This document shows, in pieces, positions 20,416 through 26,836 of a DNA stretch of 38,359 nucleotides. This stretch comes from a virus. Positions within the stretch are counted from its first letter, which is position 1, and the number at the start of each line of letters is the position of its first letter. Where the stretch lies: positions 1-38,359 of the IMG/VR virus record IMGVR_UViG_3300022690_001761; one strand, written 5' to 3'. The notes under the pieces are model-generated. The model ran no database searches. It was not told the DNA's origin and saw only the letters and a program-made list of their open reading frames with translations. The translations under genes and the position numbers were made by a program.

Positions 20416-20604
20416 ATGACAAAAAAACAAGCAATAGAATTAATGCAATCCAGTAGTAACAACCAGGAATGGGATTTAAACTGTGATAAAGTGAAGAAAG
20501 CGTTTAATGGTTATCCTTCTTGGTGGAATTCCGAGATTATTATGAGTGGGATACAACGAGGTGAGTTAAATATTTCTGGGATAACCAAGTTTCCGACAAA
20601 ATAA
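20416..20604 (+). CDS. Small protein, 62 aa (bracketed by leader repeats)
   Basis: A polar protein (start MTKKQAIELMQSSSNNQEW) with a tryptophan-rich middle (GYPSWWNSEIIM). The 33-bp leader repeat occurs before and after it, the arrangement expected for a gene gained by recombination at that block. The second leader has no long gene behind it and runs into the tRNA-like RNA. No family recognised. Confidence 0.5.
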   Translation: MTKKQAIELMQSSSNNQEWDLNCDKVKKAFNGYPSWWNSEIIMSGIQRGELNISGITKFPTK

Positions 20605-20636
20605 CTTAGTATTAACCCGCAGCCAAGAGGAGTAAA
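20604..20636 (+). repeat. Leader repeat, copy 2
   Basis: TAGTATTAACCCGC and AAGAGGAGTAAA repeat the leader of the gene at 20416, but no clear gene follows this RBS. The tRNA-like RNA begins 35 bases downstream. It may be a decayed gene start or a leftover from recombination. Confidence 0.65.
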
Positions 20637-20670
20637 GTAAAATAAGGATTTAATGTGTTCTTTGAAATAC

Positions 20671-20854
20671 GGCAGTAGTGGCAGAATGGTATTGCCGCGC
20701 TGTGACCTACAAAAAAGCAGACGGTTAGCCTTTGAGGCGGCGCGTTAGTCACATCAAAAAACTGTAGACGGTTAAGACGAGCCTCTTTGCACCGAAACTG
20801 TGCAAAACAAAAAACTAACTAAAAAATCTGTCGGTTCGATCCCGACCTACTGCC
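20671..20854 (+). ncRNA. tRNA-like RNA with expanded middle arms, ~184 nt
   Basis: The ends form an 8-bp acceptor-like stem, GGCAGTAG (20671-20678) with CTACTGCC (20847-20854). A canonical D arm follows (GCAG-AATGGTA-TTGC, with A14, GG and A21 in their usual places). The 3' end has a canonical T arm (GTCGG-TTCGATC-CCGAC). Between them, where a tRNA has about 22-40 bases, there are 134. These can fold into an extended anticodon-like arm (GCGCT 20697 with GGCGC 20739, 37-nt loop) and a long variable arm (GTTAGT 20744 with ACTAAC 20814) holding a 7-bp hairpin (TTTGCAC with GTGCAAA). If read as a tRNA, T703 would be U33 and the anticodon GAC, but this is weak. The insert is too small for a group I intron. 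No CCA is encoded. Confidence 0.65.
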
Positions 20855-20868
20855 CAAACCCCCCAAGA

Positions 20869-20996
20869 GGGTGGCACAAAACCGAATGGTAACTATGCAC
20901 AGAGTAATCGTGTATAGCGGCGCTAACAGTCGATAGAGTTCAACGAGCAGCTCAAGAGTTAGGGCAGCGTTTAGCCTGAAACGCCGGTTGCCACCC
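20869..20996 (+). ncRNA. Second branched RNA, ~128 nt
   Basis: A closing stem pairs GGGTGGC and AACCG (20869-20884, with an ACAA bulge) to CGGTTGCCACCC (20985-20996). Inside are three arms: CTATGCAC/GTGTATAG (20893-20917), CTAAC/GTTAG (20923-20962) holding a GAGTT/AGCTC hairpin, and GCGTTT/AAACGC (20967-20984). The three-arm shape mirrors the tRNA-like RNA 14 bases upstream, and the sequence GAATGGTAA is shared with its D loop. No protein-coding frame explains this. A terminator follows. Function unknown. Confidence 0.6.
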
Positions 20997-21009
20997 GTAT
21001 ACAGATAAG

Positions 21010-21039
21010 GTCACCGGTTGACCTATGTTGACCGGTGAC
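21010..21039 (+). terminator. Intrinsic terminator after the RNA pair
   Basis: GTCACCGGT and ACCGGTGAC form a perfect 9-bp stem with a 12-base loop, followed by TACTTTT. It would end the transcript that contains the two folded RNAs. Confidence 0.65.
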
Positions 21040-21057
21040 TACTTTTAAAAAGAACAT

Positions 21058-21085
21058 TTGAGTTAAATATTTAATGTGTTATATT
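21058..21085 (+). promoter_or_regulatory. Possible promoter for the primase operon
   Basis: TTGAGT (21058-21063), a 16-base spacer and TATATT (21080-21085). It is placed between the terminator and the structured leader of the 21197 gene. The -35 is imperfect. Confidence 0.4.
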
Positions 21086-21091
21086 GTCAAT

Positions 21092-21168
21092 ACCTTATAG
21101 TTAATTAAACCGATTTAAGGTCGGCTGAATCTTCTGTTATCTATAAGGTGATTTGGTCGGCTTTTTTT
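21092..21168 (+). promoter_or_regulatory. Attenuator-like leader
   Basis: ACCTTATAG (21092-21100) pairs perfectly with CTATAAGGT (21141-21149). An alternative hairpin pairs GGCTGAATC (21123-21131) with GATTTGGTC (21150-21158), ending beside eight T residues (21162-21169). The two pairings would compete, as in transcription attenuation, ahead of the primase operon. No known riboswitch class is recognised. Confidence 0.4.
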
Positions 21169-21196
21169 TATCCCCAAATATATATAGGTATTTATT

Positions 21197-21382
21197 ATGA
21201 AATATCAATCCCTAAATGAAAGTTTAGTGGACGGGCATTTAGTTTATTTGAGGGAATTTTTAGAACGATATACAAATGAGACCTCGGAATTGTCAACCGT
21301 TGAATGGGCGATTGATCTGTTAAATGAGATGGCTGAACGTTTAGATAATTGTGTAACTAATGCGGAGGTAAAGGATGTATGA
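21197..21382 (+). CDS. Small acidic protein, 61 aa
   Basis: A helical acidic protein (start MKYQSLNESLVDGHL; middle TVEWAIDLLNEMAERLD), whose stop overlaps the primase-helicase start. Tight coupling with the replication gene suggests a helper or loader role, by context only. RBS is weak (TATATAGG). Confidence 0.5.
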   Translation: MKYQSLNESLVDGHLVYLREFLERYTNETSELSTVEWAIDLLNEMAERLDNCVTNAEVKDV

Positions 21383-23627
21383 TTTTCACAATATCCCGGA
21401 TGAATTAAAAGCTCGCCCTCAATGGGTATTATGGAAAACAGAAGAACGTAACGAAAAAAAAACTAAAATCCCCTATCAAATAACCGGAAGAAAAGCAGCC
21501 TCCAACAAAGCCCAAACATGGGATACTTACGATAAAACTTTAAGGGAATATCATAAAGGCGGATTCGATGGAATTGGATTTGTCTTTTTTTCGTTTGATG
21601 ATTTTTGCGGAATCGATTTAGATGATTGCCGTAACCCTGAAACGGAAGAAATAGAAACATGGGCGCAAAAAATCATCGACCTTTATTCTTCTTATTCTGA
21701 GATATCCCCATCAAAAACGGGGGTTAAAATTTTCATTAAAGGTGAAATGCCAGGGGGCAAAGGCCATAAAATAGTTTATGAAACGGGAGGAATAGAAGCT
21801 TATTCAGAAGGAAGATTTTTTACGATGACCGGTTGGAAGTTACCAGAATCAGAAAGTGAATTAAACCCGGCACAAAAAATTCTCGACCGTATGTGTGAGA
21901 AGTTGTTTACAAACGATAATACCCATCCTAAATCAACTAATAATAAACCTTTAGATTCTGAAATCAACGATTTAAAACGATTGGAAAAATACAAATCCAA
22001 AATCGATAAGAGTATAAAGCTGTATATTCTTGAATGTGTCGACAACCATTCACAAGGTAGGGCTACACAGCGTCACGTTGCAATATACAAACTTGCTTGT
22101 ACTCTTGCAGGTTATAAGTTTAAACAACATGATATTTTGAATCTTACGCTTTCATTTTGCACACAATTAGATAATGAACTGGCTCAACGCGATATTGAAA
22201 CGACACCGAAAACTACTGAAGAAATACAAAAACAAGTTCAAAATGCCATAGATTTTAACAATCGTGAGAAGTATAAAAAAACTGATTACCCACAGTCTGA
22301 ATCTGGTAACGCTCAACGATTCGTTGATCAATATAAAGACAAGGTTCGGTTTAACCATACATCGAATAAATGGCACATCTGGAACACGAAAAGATGGAAG
22401 GAAGATGATACAAGGAAAATCGAAGCAATAATGCGTGAAGTTATTAATGATATGTTCCACGAAGTTGTAAAGGTTGAAGGTGACGCAGCTAAAAAAAAAC
22501 TGACCCAGTTCATACATTCTTCCCTTAGATATAAAAATTATAGGGATGTATTGGAACATTGCAAATCTATTCAAGAAATATCTATCAAGACAAATCAATT
22601 TGATCAAAAGTCGTATTTCCTCAACCTGAAAAACGGTACTTTGGATTTAATGAACGGATTTGGAGAGCATCGACAAAAAGATAATATCACTAAAATAATC
22701 GATATTAATTATGATGAATCAAAGGAATGCCCCCTATGGATAAGCTTTTTGATGGACATCTTTGATGCCGATTTGGATTTAATCGGATATGTAAAAAGAT
22801 GTGTCGGCTTAAGCTTATCCGCTGATGTAACCGCGCAATGTCTGTTCTTTTGTTTCGGAACCGGCAAAAATGGAAAGTCAACTTTTTTTGATGTACTAGT
22901 GCCATTAATGGGAGATTATTTTCAAAAAGCACCAGCCGATATGCTTCTACAAAAACAAAATGGCGGAGGTATACCAAATGATATTGCCAGACTCGCCGGC
23001 AAGCGTTTTGTGGTAGCATCTGAACTGGATCAAGGCCGTCGATTCGCTGAGGCGACTATAAAAGACCTTACCGGTGGCGACATAGTGGCCGCCAGGTTTA
23101 TGAGGGGAGAATATTTTGAGTTTAAGCCTACCCATAAACTTTGGATTTATGGCAACCATAAGCCAATTATAAAAAACAATGATGAGGGTATGTGGCGGCG
23201 TTTAATGGTTATCCCGTTTACCCAATATATCGAGGAAGAAAAACGTGATGTAAATCTAGCACAAAAGATGAAAAAAGAGCTGCCTGGCATCCTGAATTGG
23301 GCTATCGAAGGATTCAATGAATGGAGAGAAAAAGGCGGATTATATCCACCCGAAATAGTGAAAGCGGAGTCGATGAAATATCGTAACGAAATGGATAAAA
23401 TCCGCTTCTTTTTGGAAGAATGTTGCGATGTTTCAGACGAAAAAAGTGAAAAATTTAAAGAAGTTTTTGAGACCTATAAGCGGTGGGATTCACGCCCAAT
23501 GGGCAGATCCACCTTTAAAAAGCAACTTGAAGAACGTGGGTTTTTTGTAAATCGCATGAATGATAACGTTATGACCGTAAATGGGATTTCGTTGCTAAGT
23601 GAATATAAAATACACCCTTACGGCTGA
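21375..23627 (+). CDS. Primase-helicase (D5-type SF3 helicase), 750 aa
   Basis: The N-terminal 170 residues carry the primase-polymerase-like signature: IGFVFFSFDDFCGIDLDDC, SPSKTGVKIF and GIEAYSEGRFFTMTG. The C-terminal half is an SF3/D5 helicase: Walker A GTGKNGKS (about 495-502), FVVASELDQGRRFAEATIKD, DIVAARFMRGEYFEFKPTHK, WIYGNHKP and a GMWRRLMVIPF segment with the arginine finger. This protein opens and primes phage DNA for replication. Iteron-like repeats follow directly downstream, which suits an origin. Confidence 0.85.
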   Translation: MYDFHNIPDELKARPQWVLWKTEERNEKKTKIPYQITGRKAASNKAQTWDTYDKTLREYHKGGFDGIGFVFFSFDDFCGIDLDDCRNPETEEIETWAQKIIDLYSSYSEISPSKTGVKIFIKGEMPGGKGHKIVYETGGIEAYSEGRFFTMTGWKLPESESELNPAQKILDRMCEKLFTNDNTHPKSTNNKPLDSEINDLKRLEKYKSKIDKSIKLYILECVDNHSQGRATQRHVAIYKLACTLAGYKFKQHDILNLTLSFCTQLDNELAQRDIETTPKTTEEIQKQVQNAIDFNNREKYKKTDYPQSESGNAQRFVDQYKDKVRFNHTSNKWHIWNTKRWKEDDTRKIEAIMREVINDMFHEVVKVEGDAAKKKLTQFIHSSLRYKNYRDVLEHCKSIQEISIKTNQFDQKSYFLNLKNGTLDLMNGFGEHRQKDNITKIIDINYDESKECPLWISFLMDIFDADLDLIGYVKRCVGLSLSADVTAQCLFFCFGTGKNGKSTFFDVLVPLMGDYFQKAPADMLLQKQNGGGIPNDIARLAGKRFVVASELDQGRRFAEATIKDLTGGDIVAARFMRGEYFEFKPTHKLWIYGNHKPIIKNNDEGMWRRLMVIPFTQYIEEEKRDVNLAQKMKKELPGILNWAIEGFNEWREKGGLYPPEIVKAESMKYRNEMDKIRFFLEECCDVSDEKSEKFKEVFETYKRWDSRPMGRSTFKKQLEERGFFVNRMNDNVMTVNGISLLSEYKIHPYG

Positions 23628-23632
23628 TTTTG

Positions 23633-23817
23633 AAAAATTACCTTAATTACCTTATTACCTTTTTCCCCTATTAGTAGCTTCGCGAGAAAACGAATGGAAT
23701 GTTAACCTGGATTTCACGAAAAAGGTAATAAAGGTAATTTTTGACAAAACGCTCATTTTGAACTAAAAACGCTCATTTTTTAATGAACAAAAATAAATAG
23801 TATTTTGAACTAAAAAA
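23633..23817. other. Candidate replication origin (iteron-like repeats)
   Basis: The left part has three TTACC units (23638, 23647, 23655). A matching inverted set (GGTAA) lies at 23724-23737, making an imperfect inverted repeat of about 22 bp. Then ACGCTCATTTT occurs twice, 20 bases apart, and ATTTTGAACTAAAAA appears at 23756 and 23803. AT-rich iterons straight after a primase-helicase gene are the classic arrangement of a phage origin. No gene fits in the interval. Confidence 0.5.
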
Positions 23818-23828
23818 GGAGATCGACA

Positions 23829-24020
23829 ATGGCGAAAATAAATAATGTCATATTTTGGCAGGGACGGCCATTAACAGAATTAACAAAAGAAGAATTAATT
23901 GAGGTTATTGAATTTTGTGGTTTAGAAATTAAACGACTGGAAGAAAATATAAACCGTTGGCGGCGCAATGGCGATGTAAGGAAATATTTAATGGATGTTA
24001 ACAAAGATAAAAACTTGTGA
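23829..24020 (+). CDS. Small helical protein, 63 aa
   Basis: RBS AAAGGAGATCGACA precedes the ATG. The protein (start MAKINNVIFWQGRPL) has a long helix (TKEELIEVIEFCGLEIKRL) ending in a basic region (NRWRRNGDVRKYL). It lies just after the candidate origin. No family recognised. Confidence 0.5.
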   Translation: MAKINNVIFWQGRPLTELTKEELIEVIEFCGLEIKRLEENINRWRRNGDVRKYLMDVNKDKNL

Positions 24021-24053
24021 TTGGTATTAAACATTATTTATCTATTAAATGTA

Positions 24054-24082
24054 TTGACATTAATGTTATAAGGTTATATACT
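24054..24082 (+). promoter_or_regulatory. Promoter, plus strand
   Basis: TTGACA (24054-24059), a 17-base spacer and TATACT (24077-24082). Both the upstream TGTATTGACATTAATG and the leader GTAGTGAGTTTAAAAACAAA match other promoters in this genome, so it belongs to a family of three. Confidence 0.75.
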
Positions 24083-24120
24083 GGTAGTGAGTTTAAAAAC
24101 AAACAAAAGGAGAAAGAAAG

Positions 24121-24267
24121 ATGAAATTTTACGAAGTGGTTTACAAGGCGGCCAATAGTTACCGAGAAACTCTTGGTTATGTGAAAGCAAATTCTTTAAT
24201 GGATGCTATTAAAAAGGCAAACACAAAATACCCCGGATATTTCGATCAATTATTTGTTTACGCTTAA
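24121..24267 (+). CDS. Small protein, 48 aa
   Basis: First gene behind the promoter at 24054, with AAGGAGAAAGAAAG as RBS. It has a strand pair (MKFYEVVYKAANSYRETLGYV) and a helix (ANSLMDAIKKANTKY). It may adopt a ferredoxin-like or double-psi small fold, but no family is recognised. It takes the place that the 56-aa leader protein has behind the two related promoters. Confidence 0.5.
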   Translation: MKFYEVVYKAANSYRETLGYVKANSLMDAIKKANTKYPGYFDQLFVYA

Positions 24268-24337
24268 AGAGAACCGAGGCAAAAATGTTGAAAGTTAACA
24301 AATAAGTTTTGACGATTTAACTGATAAGGAACAAGAA

Positions 24338-24520
24338 ATGATAACAGACATCCAGAAATTAGATAGGCTGGTTTCGGTAATAAATACACATTCATTTCAA
24401 TTATGGCGTAATGAAAATGGAGACGATTCCGGCGCAAGCAATAAAGAACTATTGGATGTAATTAAAAAAACGAGTAACCAGATTATAAAAATGGTTACTC
24501 AAATTCAAAAACAAACTTAA
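24338..24520 (+). CDS. Small helical protein, 60 aa
   Basis: Start MITDIQKLDRLVSVINTHSF after AAGGAACAAGAA. Acidic middle (NENGDDSGASNKELLDVIKK) and a helical C-terminus (IIKMVTQIQKQT). The interval before it holds a six-codon frame and no other gene. No family recognised. Confidence 0.45.
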   Translation: MITDIQKLDRLVSVINTHSFQLWRNENGDDSGASNKELLDVIKKTSNQIIKMVTQIQKQT

Positions 24521-24533
24521 AAGAGAAATAATT

Positions 24534-24710
24534 ATGTTTAAAAATCAAAATACGAAAAAAGAAAAAATACGCTGTCAGGAATGTGATAAACTTTCCGAAG
24601 CAAGGCTTTGTGGAAATTGTCAAAGTCAAAGGGAAGCAGATGCAAAAATTTGGCGTCGCATGGTGGAAAAACATAAGAACCGCTTTTTTATTCGGGGGGG
24701 GGGGGGGTAA
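24534..24710 (+). CDS. Zinc-ribbon protein ending in a poly-G tract, 58 aa
   Basis: Residues 14-29 (CQECDKLSEARLCGNC) form a C-x2-C...C-x2-C zinc ribbon. A basic helix follows (WRRMVEKHKNRFFIR), then four glycines from a 14-G run, and a TAA directly after. With one G less, the frame would continue into the next gene (24712-24951). It is therefore a candidate phase-variable gene. See findings. Confidence 0.6.
   Translation: MFKNQNTKKEKIRCQECDKLSEARLCGNCQSQREADAKIWRRMVEKHKNRFFIRGGGG
24694..24707 (+). repeat. Homopolymer of 14 G
   Basis: Fourteen consecutive G in an AT-rich genome. They lie at the end of the zinc-ribbon gene and directly before the next ATG, where they could also act as its Shine-Dalgarno. 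The tract length decides whether the two genes are separate or fused. Confidence 0.75.
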
Positions 24711-24711
24711 A

Positions 24712-24951
24712 ATGAAAATGAAACTGGAATGGCATCACGGGCCGCTTGGCGCAATTGCAGTATATAAAAGACATACAATCAAAGCAAGGATTGATAACAA
24801 CCTTAAAGGAAAAGTTTATGTTCTTATTATAGATTCAACTCTATATAAATACAACCAAAAATTACACCACAAAACTTTAAAAAGTTTAGAGAATGAAGCG
24901 ATTAAAATTTTGAAAGATGAACCAGAAAAACGCAAGTATAAAAAAATATAA
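24712..24951 (+). CDS. Unknown basic protein, 79 aa
   Basis: It starts five bases after the poly-G tract (MKMKLEWHHGPLGAIAVY). It is strand-rich with a basic helix at the end (LENEAIKILKDEPEKRKYKK). A longer frame running back across the poly-G overlaps the zinc-ribbon gene and is not needed. With 13 or 10 G it would be the C-terminal part of a fusion. Confidence 0.5.
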   Translation: MKMKLEWHHGPLGAIAVYKRHTIKARIDNNLKGKVYVLIIDSTLYKYNQKLHHKTLKSLENEAIKILKDEPEKRKYKKI

Positions 24952-24988
24952 CAAAAATTTTAAACTTCTTAACTATATATTAACATAC

Positions 24989-25017
24989 TTGACAAATGGG
25001 AAAACTTTAAATAGGTT
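24989..25017 (+). promoter_or_regulatory. Promoter for the envelope moron genes
   Basis: TTGACA (24989-24994), a 17-base spacer and TAGGTT (25012-25017). Located 28 bases before the beta-barrel-like gene, which has its own RBS (GAAAGGATTTGAT). The -10 is not ideal. Confidence 0.55.
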
Positions 25018-25045
25018 CACGCAAAATAAATAGAAAGGATTTGAT

Positions 25046-25549
25046 ATGAGAAAATTTATAATAAGTATTTTTTTGTGTTTAATTTGTTTATCTATGCTTG
25101 TATTTCCACAAGCACCGCGTAAAGTCTGGGCAAATTTAGAATTGAATGCCGGGTTTATTACGGGGAAAACATTTGATCAGGCAGACTCGACTTTCAATCT
25201 CGCCCCGGATTATAATTCTGTTCAGTTAAATCTTGATTACTGGATTTCTGAAAATATTCTGGCTGGCGCAACCTGGGAGGTTGGATTCAACCCGGCTGCG
25301 GGCGCTGATAGTTCAGCTTATACCTCTTTAGGAGTGCAATTCCTTTGGATGTTCAATCCTCGGATTCATTTAATATTCAATCCATCATACGCCATACTGG
25401 AAATGAACGGTTTTAATTCATTTATCAATTTCTTGGCGGGCTTTAGGATCTGGATTAACCCCGGTTTGGCTTATGTGAAAATAGCAGCGATAACTTTCGA
25501 TGGTAGGAATCCATTTTTAATAGCTGGTTTAGCTATTAGAGTTAATTGA
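25046..25549 (+). CDS. Outer-membrane beta-barrel-like protein, 167 aa
   Basis: A signal peptide (residues 1-21, hydrophobic core IISIFLCLICLSMLVF) precedes a domain of alternating strands with aromatic girdles (VQLNLDYWISENILAGATW and YTSLGVQFLWMF), as in small outer-membrane barrels. The predicted number of strands is about eight. It stands at the head of a group of envelope proteins between replication and packaging genes, so it may be a lysogenic-conversion or superinfection-exclusion gene. That role is inference. Confidence 0.6.
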   Translation: MRKFIISIFLCLICLSMLVFPQAPRKVWANLELNAGFITGKTFDQADSTFNLAPDYNSVQLNLDYWISENILAGATWEVGFNPAAGADSSAYTSLGVQFLWMFNPRIHLIFNPSYAILEMNGFNSFINFLAGFRIWINPGLAYVKIAAITFDGRNPFLIAGLAIRVN

Positions 25550-25565
25550 AAGACCTCCGATCAAG

Positions 25566-25597
25566 TCGCCGGGGATATCCCCCGATGTTCTCGGCGA
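25566..25597 (+). terminator. GC-rich hairpin after the beta-barrel gene
   Basis: TCGCCG pairs with CGGCGA around an inner palindrome GGGGATATCCCC. No clean U-run follows, so termination is possible but uncertain. A TATAAT sits directly downstream without a matching -35. Confidence 0.4.
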
Positions 25598-25655
25598 TGA
25601 TATAATAATGGAAAATCCTTGAATTGTTGTAATTTTCAATTTATTTTAAATCGTT

Positions 25656-26036
25656 ATGTCAAAACTGCCTCTAACATCCTCCCTCCTTTTAATGGGACTA
25701 TCTATTTTAACCTCCGTCTTGCCTTTAGCCGGGCAAGACGGATTTTTTTATTTCGAAGCAGTTAAACAATTGGCATTAGTTACAAATAACATCTCTGTAT
25801 CATGGGAAGATTCATGCCAAAAATTTATAGATGATCGCCCGGATATGTGGGAAAGTAACTTTTATTCGTTTTACGATCAACGGATAATTCCGGTTACAGT
25901 GGATCAGAACACGCCGAGGATGTTTATCAACCGGTTTTTTGTGGCTGAACGTTTAGTGGAGTTTGAGTGTTTAACGCCTAGAGGGTGGAGGGATTGGAAA
26001 GAAGCATTGAAAATTATGTATAATAGAAAAAATTAA
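25656..26036 (+). CDS. Secreted protein, 126 aa
   Basis: A signal peptide (residues 1-25, LPLTSSLLLMGLSILTSVLPLAG) is followed by a helical and aromatic domain (ALVTNNISVSWEDSCQKFIDD; MWESNFYSFYD). One cysteine remains, so a disulphide is unlikely. It belongs to the envelope moron cluster. No family recognised. Confidence 0.5.
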   Translation: MSKLPLTSSLLLMGLSILTSVLPLAGQDGFFYFEAVKQLALVTNNISVSWEDSCQKFIDDRPDMWESNFYSFYDQRIIPVTVDQNTPRMFINRFFVAERLVEFECLTPRGWRDWKEALKIMYNRKN

Positions 26037-26049
26037 AAAGGAGAAAGAT

Positions 26050-26283
26050 TTGAAAGATTTAAAAGAAATTCCTAATATAAATCAGCAATTCGTAAAAACA
26101 ATACACACAATGGCTGGCGAATATTTAAAATATATAGGAGCGGTTCAATATACTGAAAAAGCACTGCAAGATTGGATGAAAGCAGTAAAGGTAATATATC
26201 CGAAAGAGGATAAAAAGATACTTGATTTCCGTTGGTATAATCCGTTGACTTGGTTTAAATATAGATATATAATAACAAAATGA
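26050..26283 (+). CDS. Unknown protein, 77 aa (TTG start)
   Basis: Read from a TTG start because AAGGAGAAAGAT lies directly upstream; the first in-frame ATG is 20 codons later. It is helical and basic (DWMKAVKVIYPKEDKK), with an aromatic end (WYNPLTWFKYRYIITK) that may touch the membrane. No family recognised. Confidence 0.45.
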   Translation: MKDLKEIPNINQQFVKTIHTMAGEYLKYIGAVQYTEKALQDWMKAVKVIYPKEDKKILDFRWYNPLTWFKYRYIITK

Positions 26284-26326
26284 AAATTTTTTTCCATCTC
26301 AAAGGTGATGTATAGAAAGGATTACA

Positions 26327-26836
26327 ATGATAGACAAAAAATCTAAAATCGCTTTAATTATTATCGGAGTATCTTTTGTAATTCTCATCTTTCTGGCTGC
26401 TTGTGTTGAAATACCCCATAAATGGGATTATACCGCTGAATTGTCAGGAGAAAATGAAGTTCCACCGGTTACCACTAACACAACCGGAACCGCCAAGTTC
26501 AAGATCAATTCTGATTCAACAGCAATCAGATTTGAGTTACAAATAAAAGACGGTATTGATATTTTAGGCAGTGTCGGCGCTCACATTCATTGTGGTGCAG
26601 TCGGTGAGAACGGCGATATAATTGCCTTTCTTGCCGGAGTAATACCGGGTGGATTTGATGGAAGTGTGACTGTAAAAGCAAATATAACATCTGATAACTT
26701 TTTTTTAAGTGAGGAATGCGGAACTGACATAAAAGAACTTATTGAATCTATTAATGCTGGAAATGTTTATGTGAATGTTCATAGTATTGCGAATCCCAGT
26801 GGTGAGATAAGAGGACAAGTTGAAAAAGATTTATAG
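26327..26836 (+). CDS. CHRD-domain lipoprotein, 169 aa
   Basis: The N-terminal hydrophobic helix ends LIFLAAC, a clear lipobox with cysteine at residue 25. From residue 34 the protein matches the CHRD domain: YTAELSGENEVPPV then TGTAKFKI, AHIHCGAVGENG and NVYVNVHSIANPSGEIRGQ. CHRD domains occur in secreted bacterial and animal proteins (chordin), and their role in phages is unknown. It overlaps the methyltransferase gene by 17 bases, so it is co-transcribed. Probably a surface lipoprotein made during lysogeny. Confidence 0.75.
   Translation: MIDKKSKIALIIIGVSFVILIFLAACVEIPHKWDYTAELSGENEVPPVTTNTTGTAKFKINSDSTAIRFELQIKDGIDILGSVGAHIHCGAVGENGDIIAFLAGVIPGGFDGSVTVKANITSDNFFLSEECGTDIKELIESINAGNVYVNVHSIANPSGEIRGQVEKDL

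Noticed and set aside
20671-20854. tmRNA
   Set aside because: A canonical D stem is present and no tag frame with a stop near the 3' arm was found; the length is about half that of a tmRNA.
20671-20854. tRNA interrupted by a group I intron
   Set aside because: About 120 extra bases are too few for a group I core, and its conserved pairing segments are not evident.
24583-24711. Extension of the 24712 gene upstream through the poly-G
   Set aside because: It overlaps the zinc-ribbon gene in another frame and its start has no RBS; the ATG at 24712 is preferred at the present tract length.
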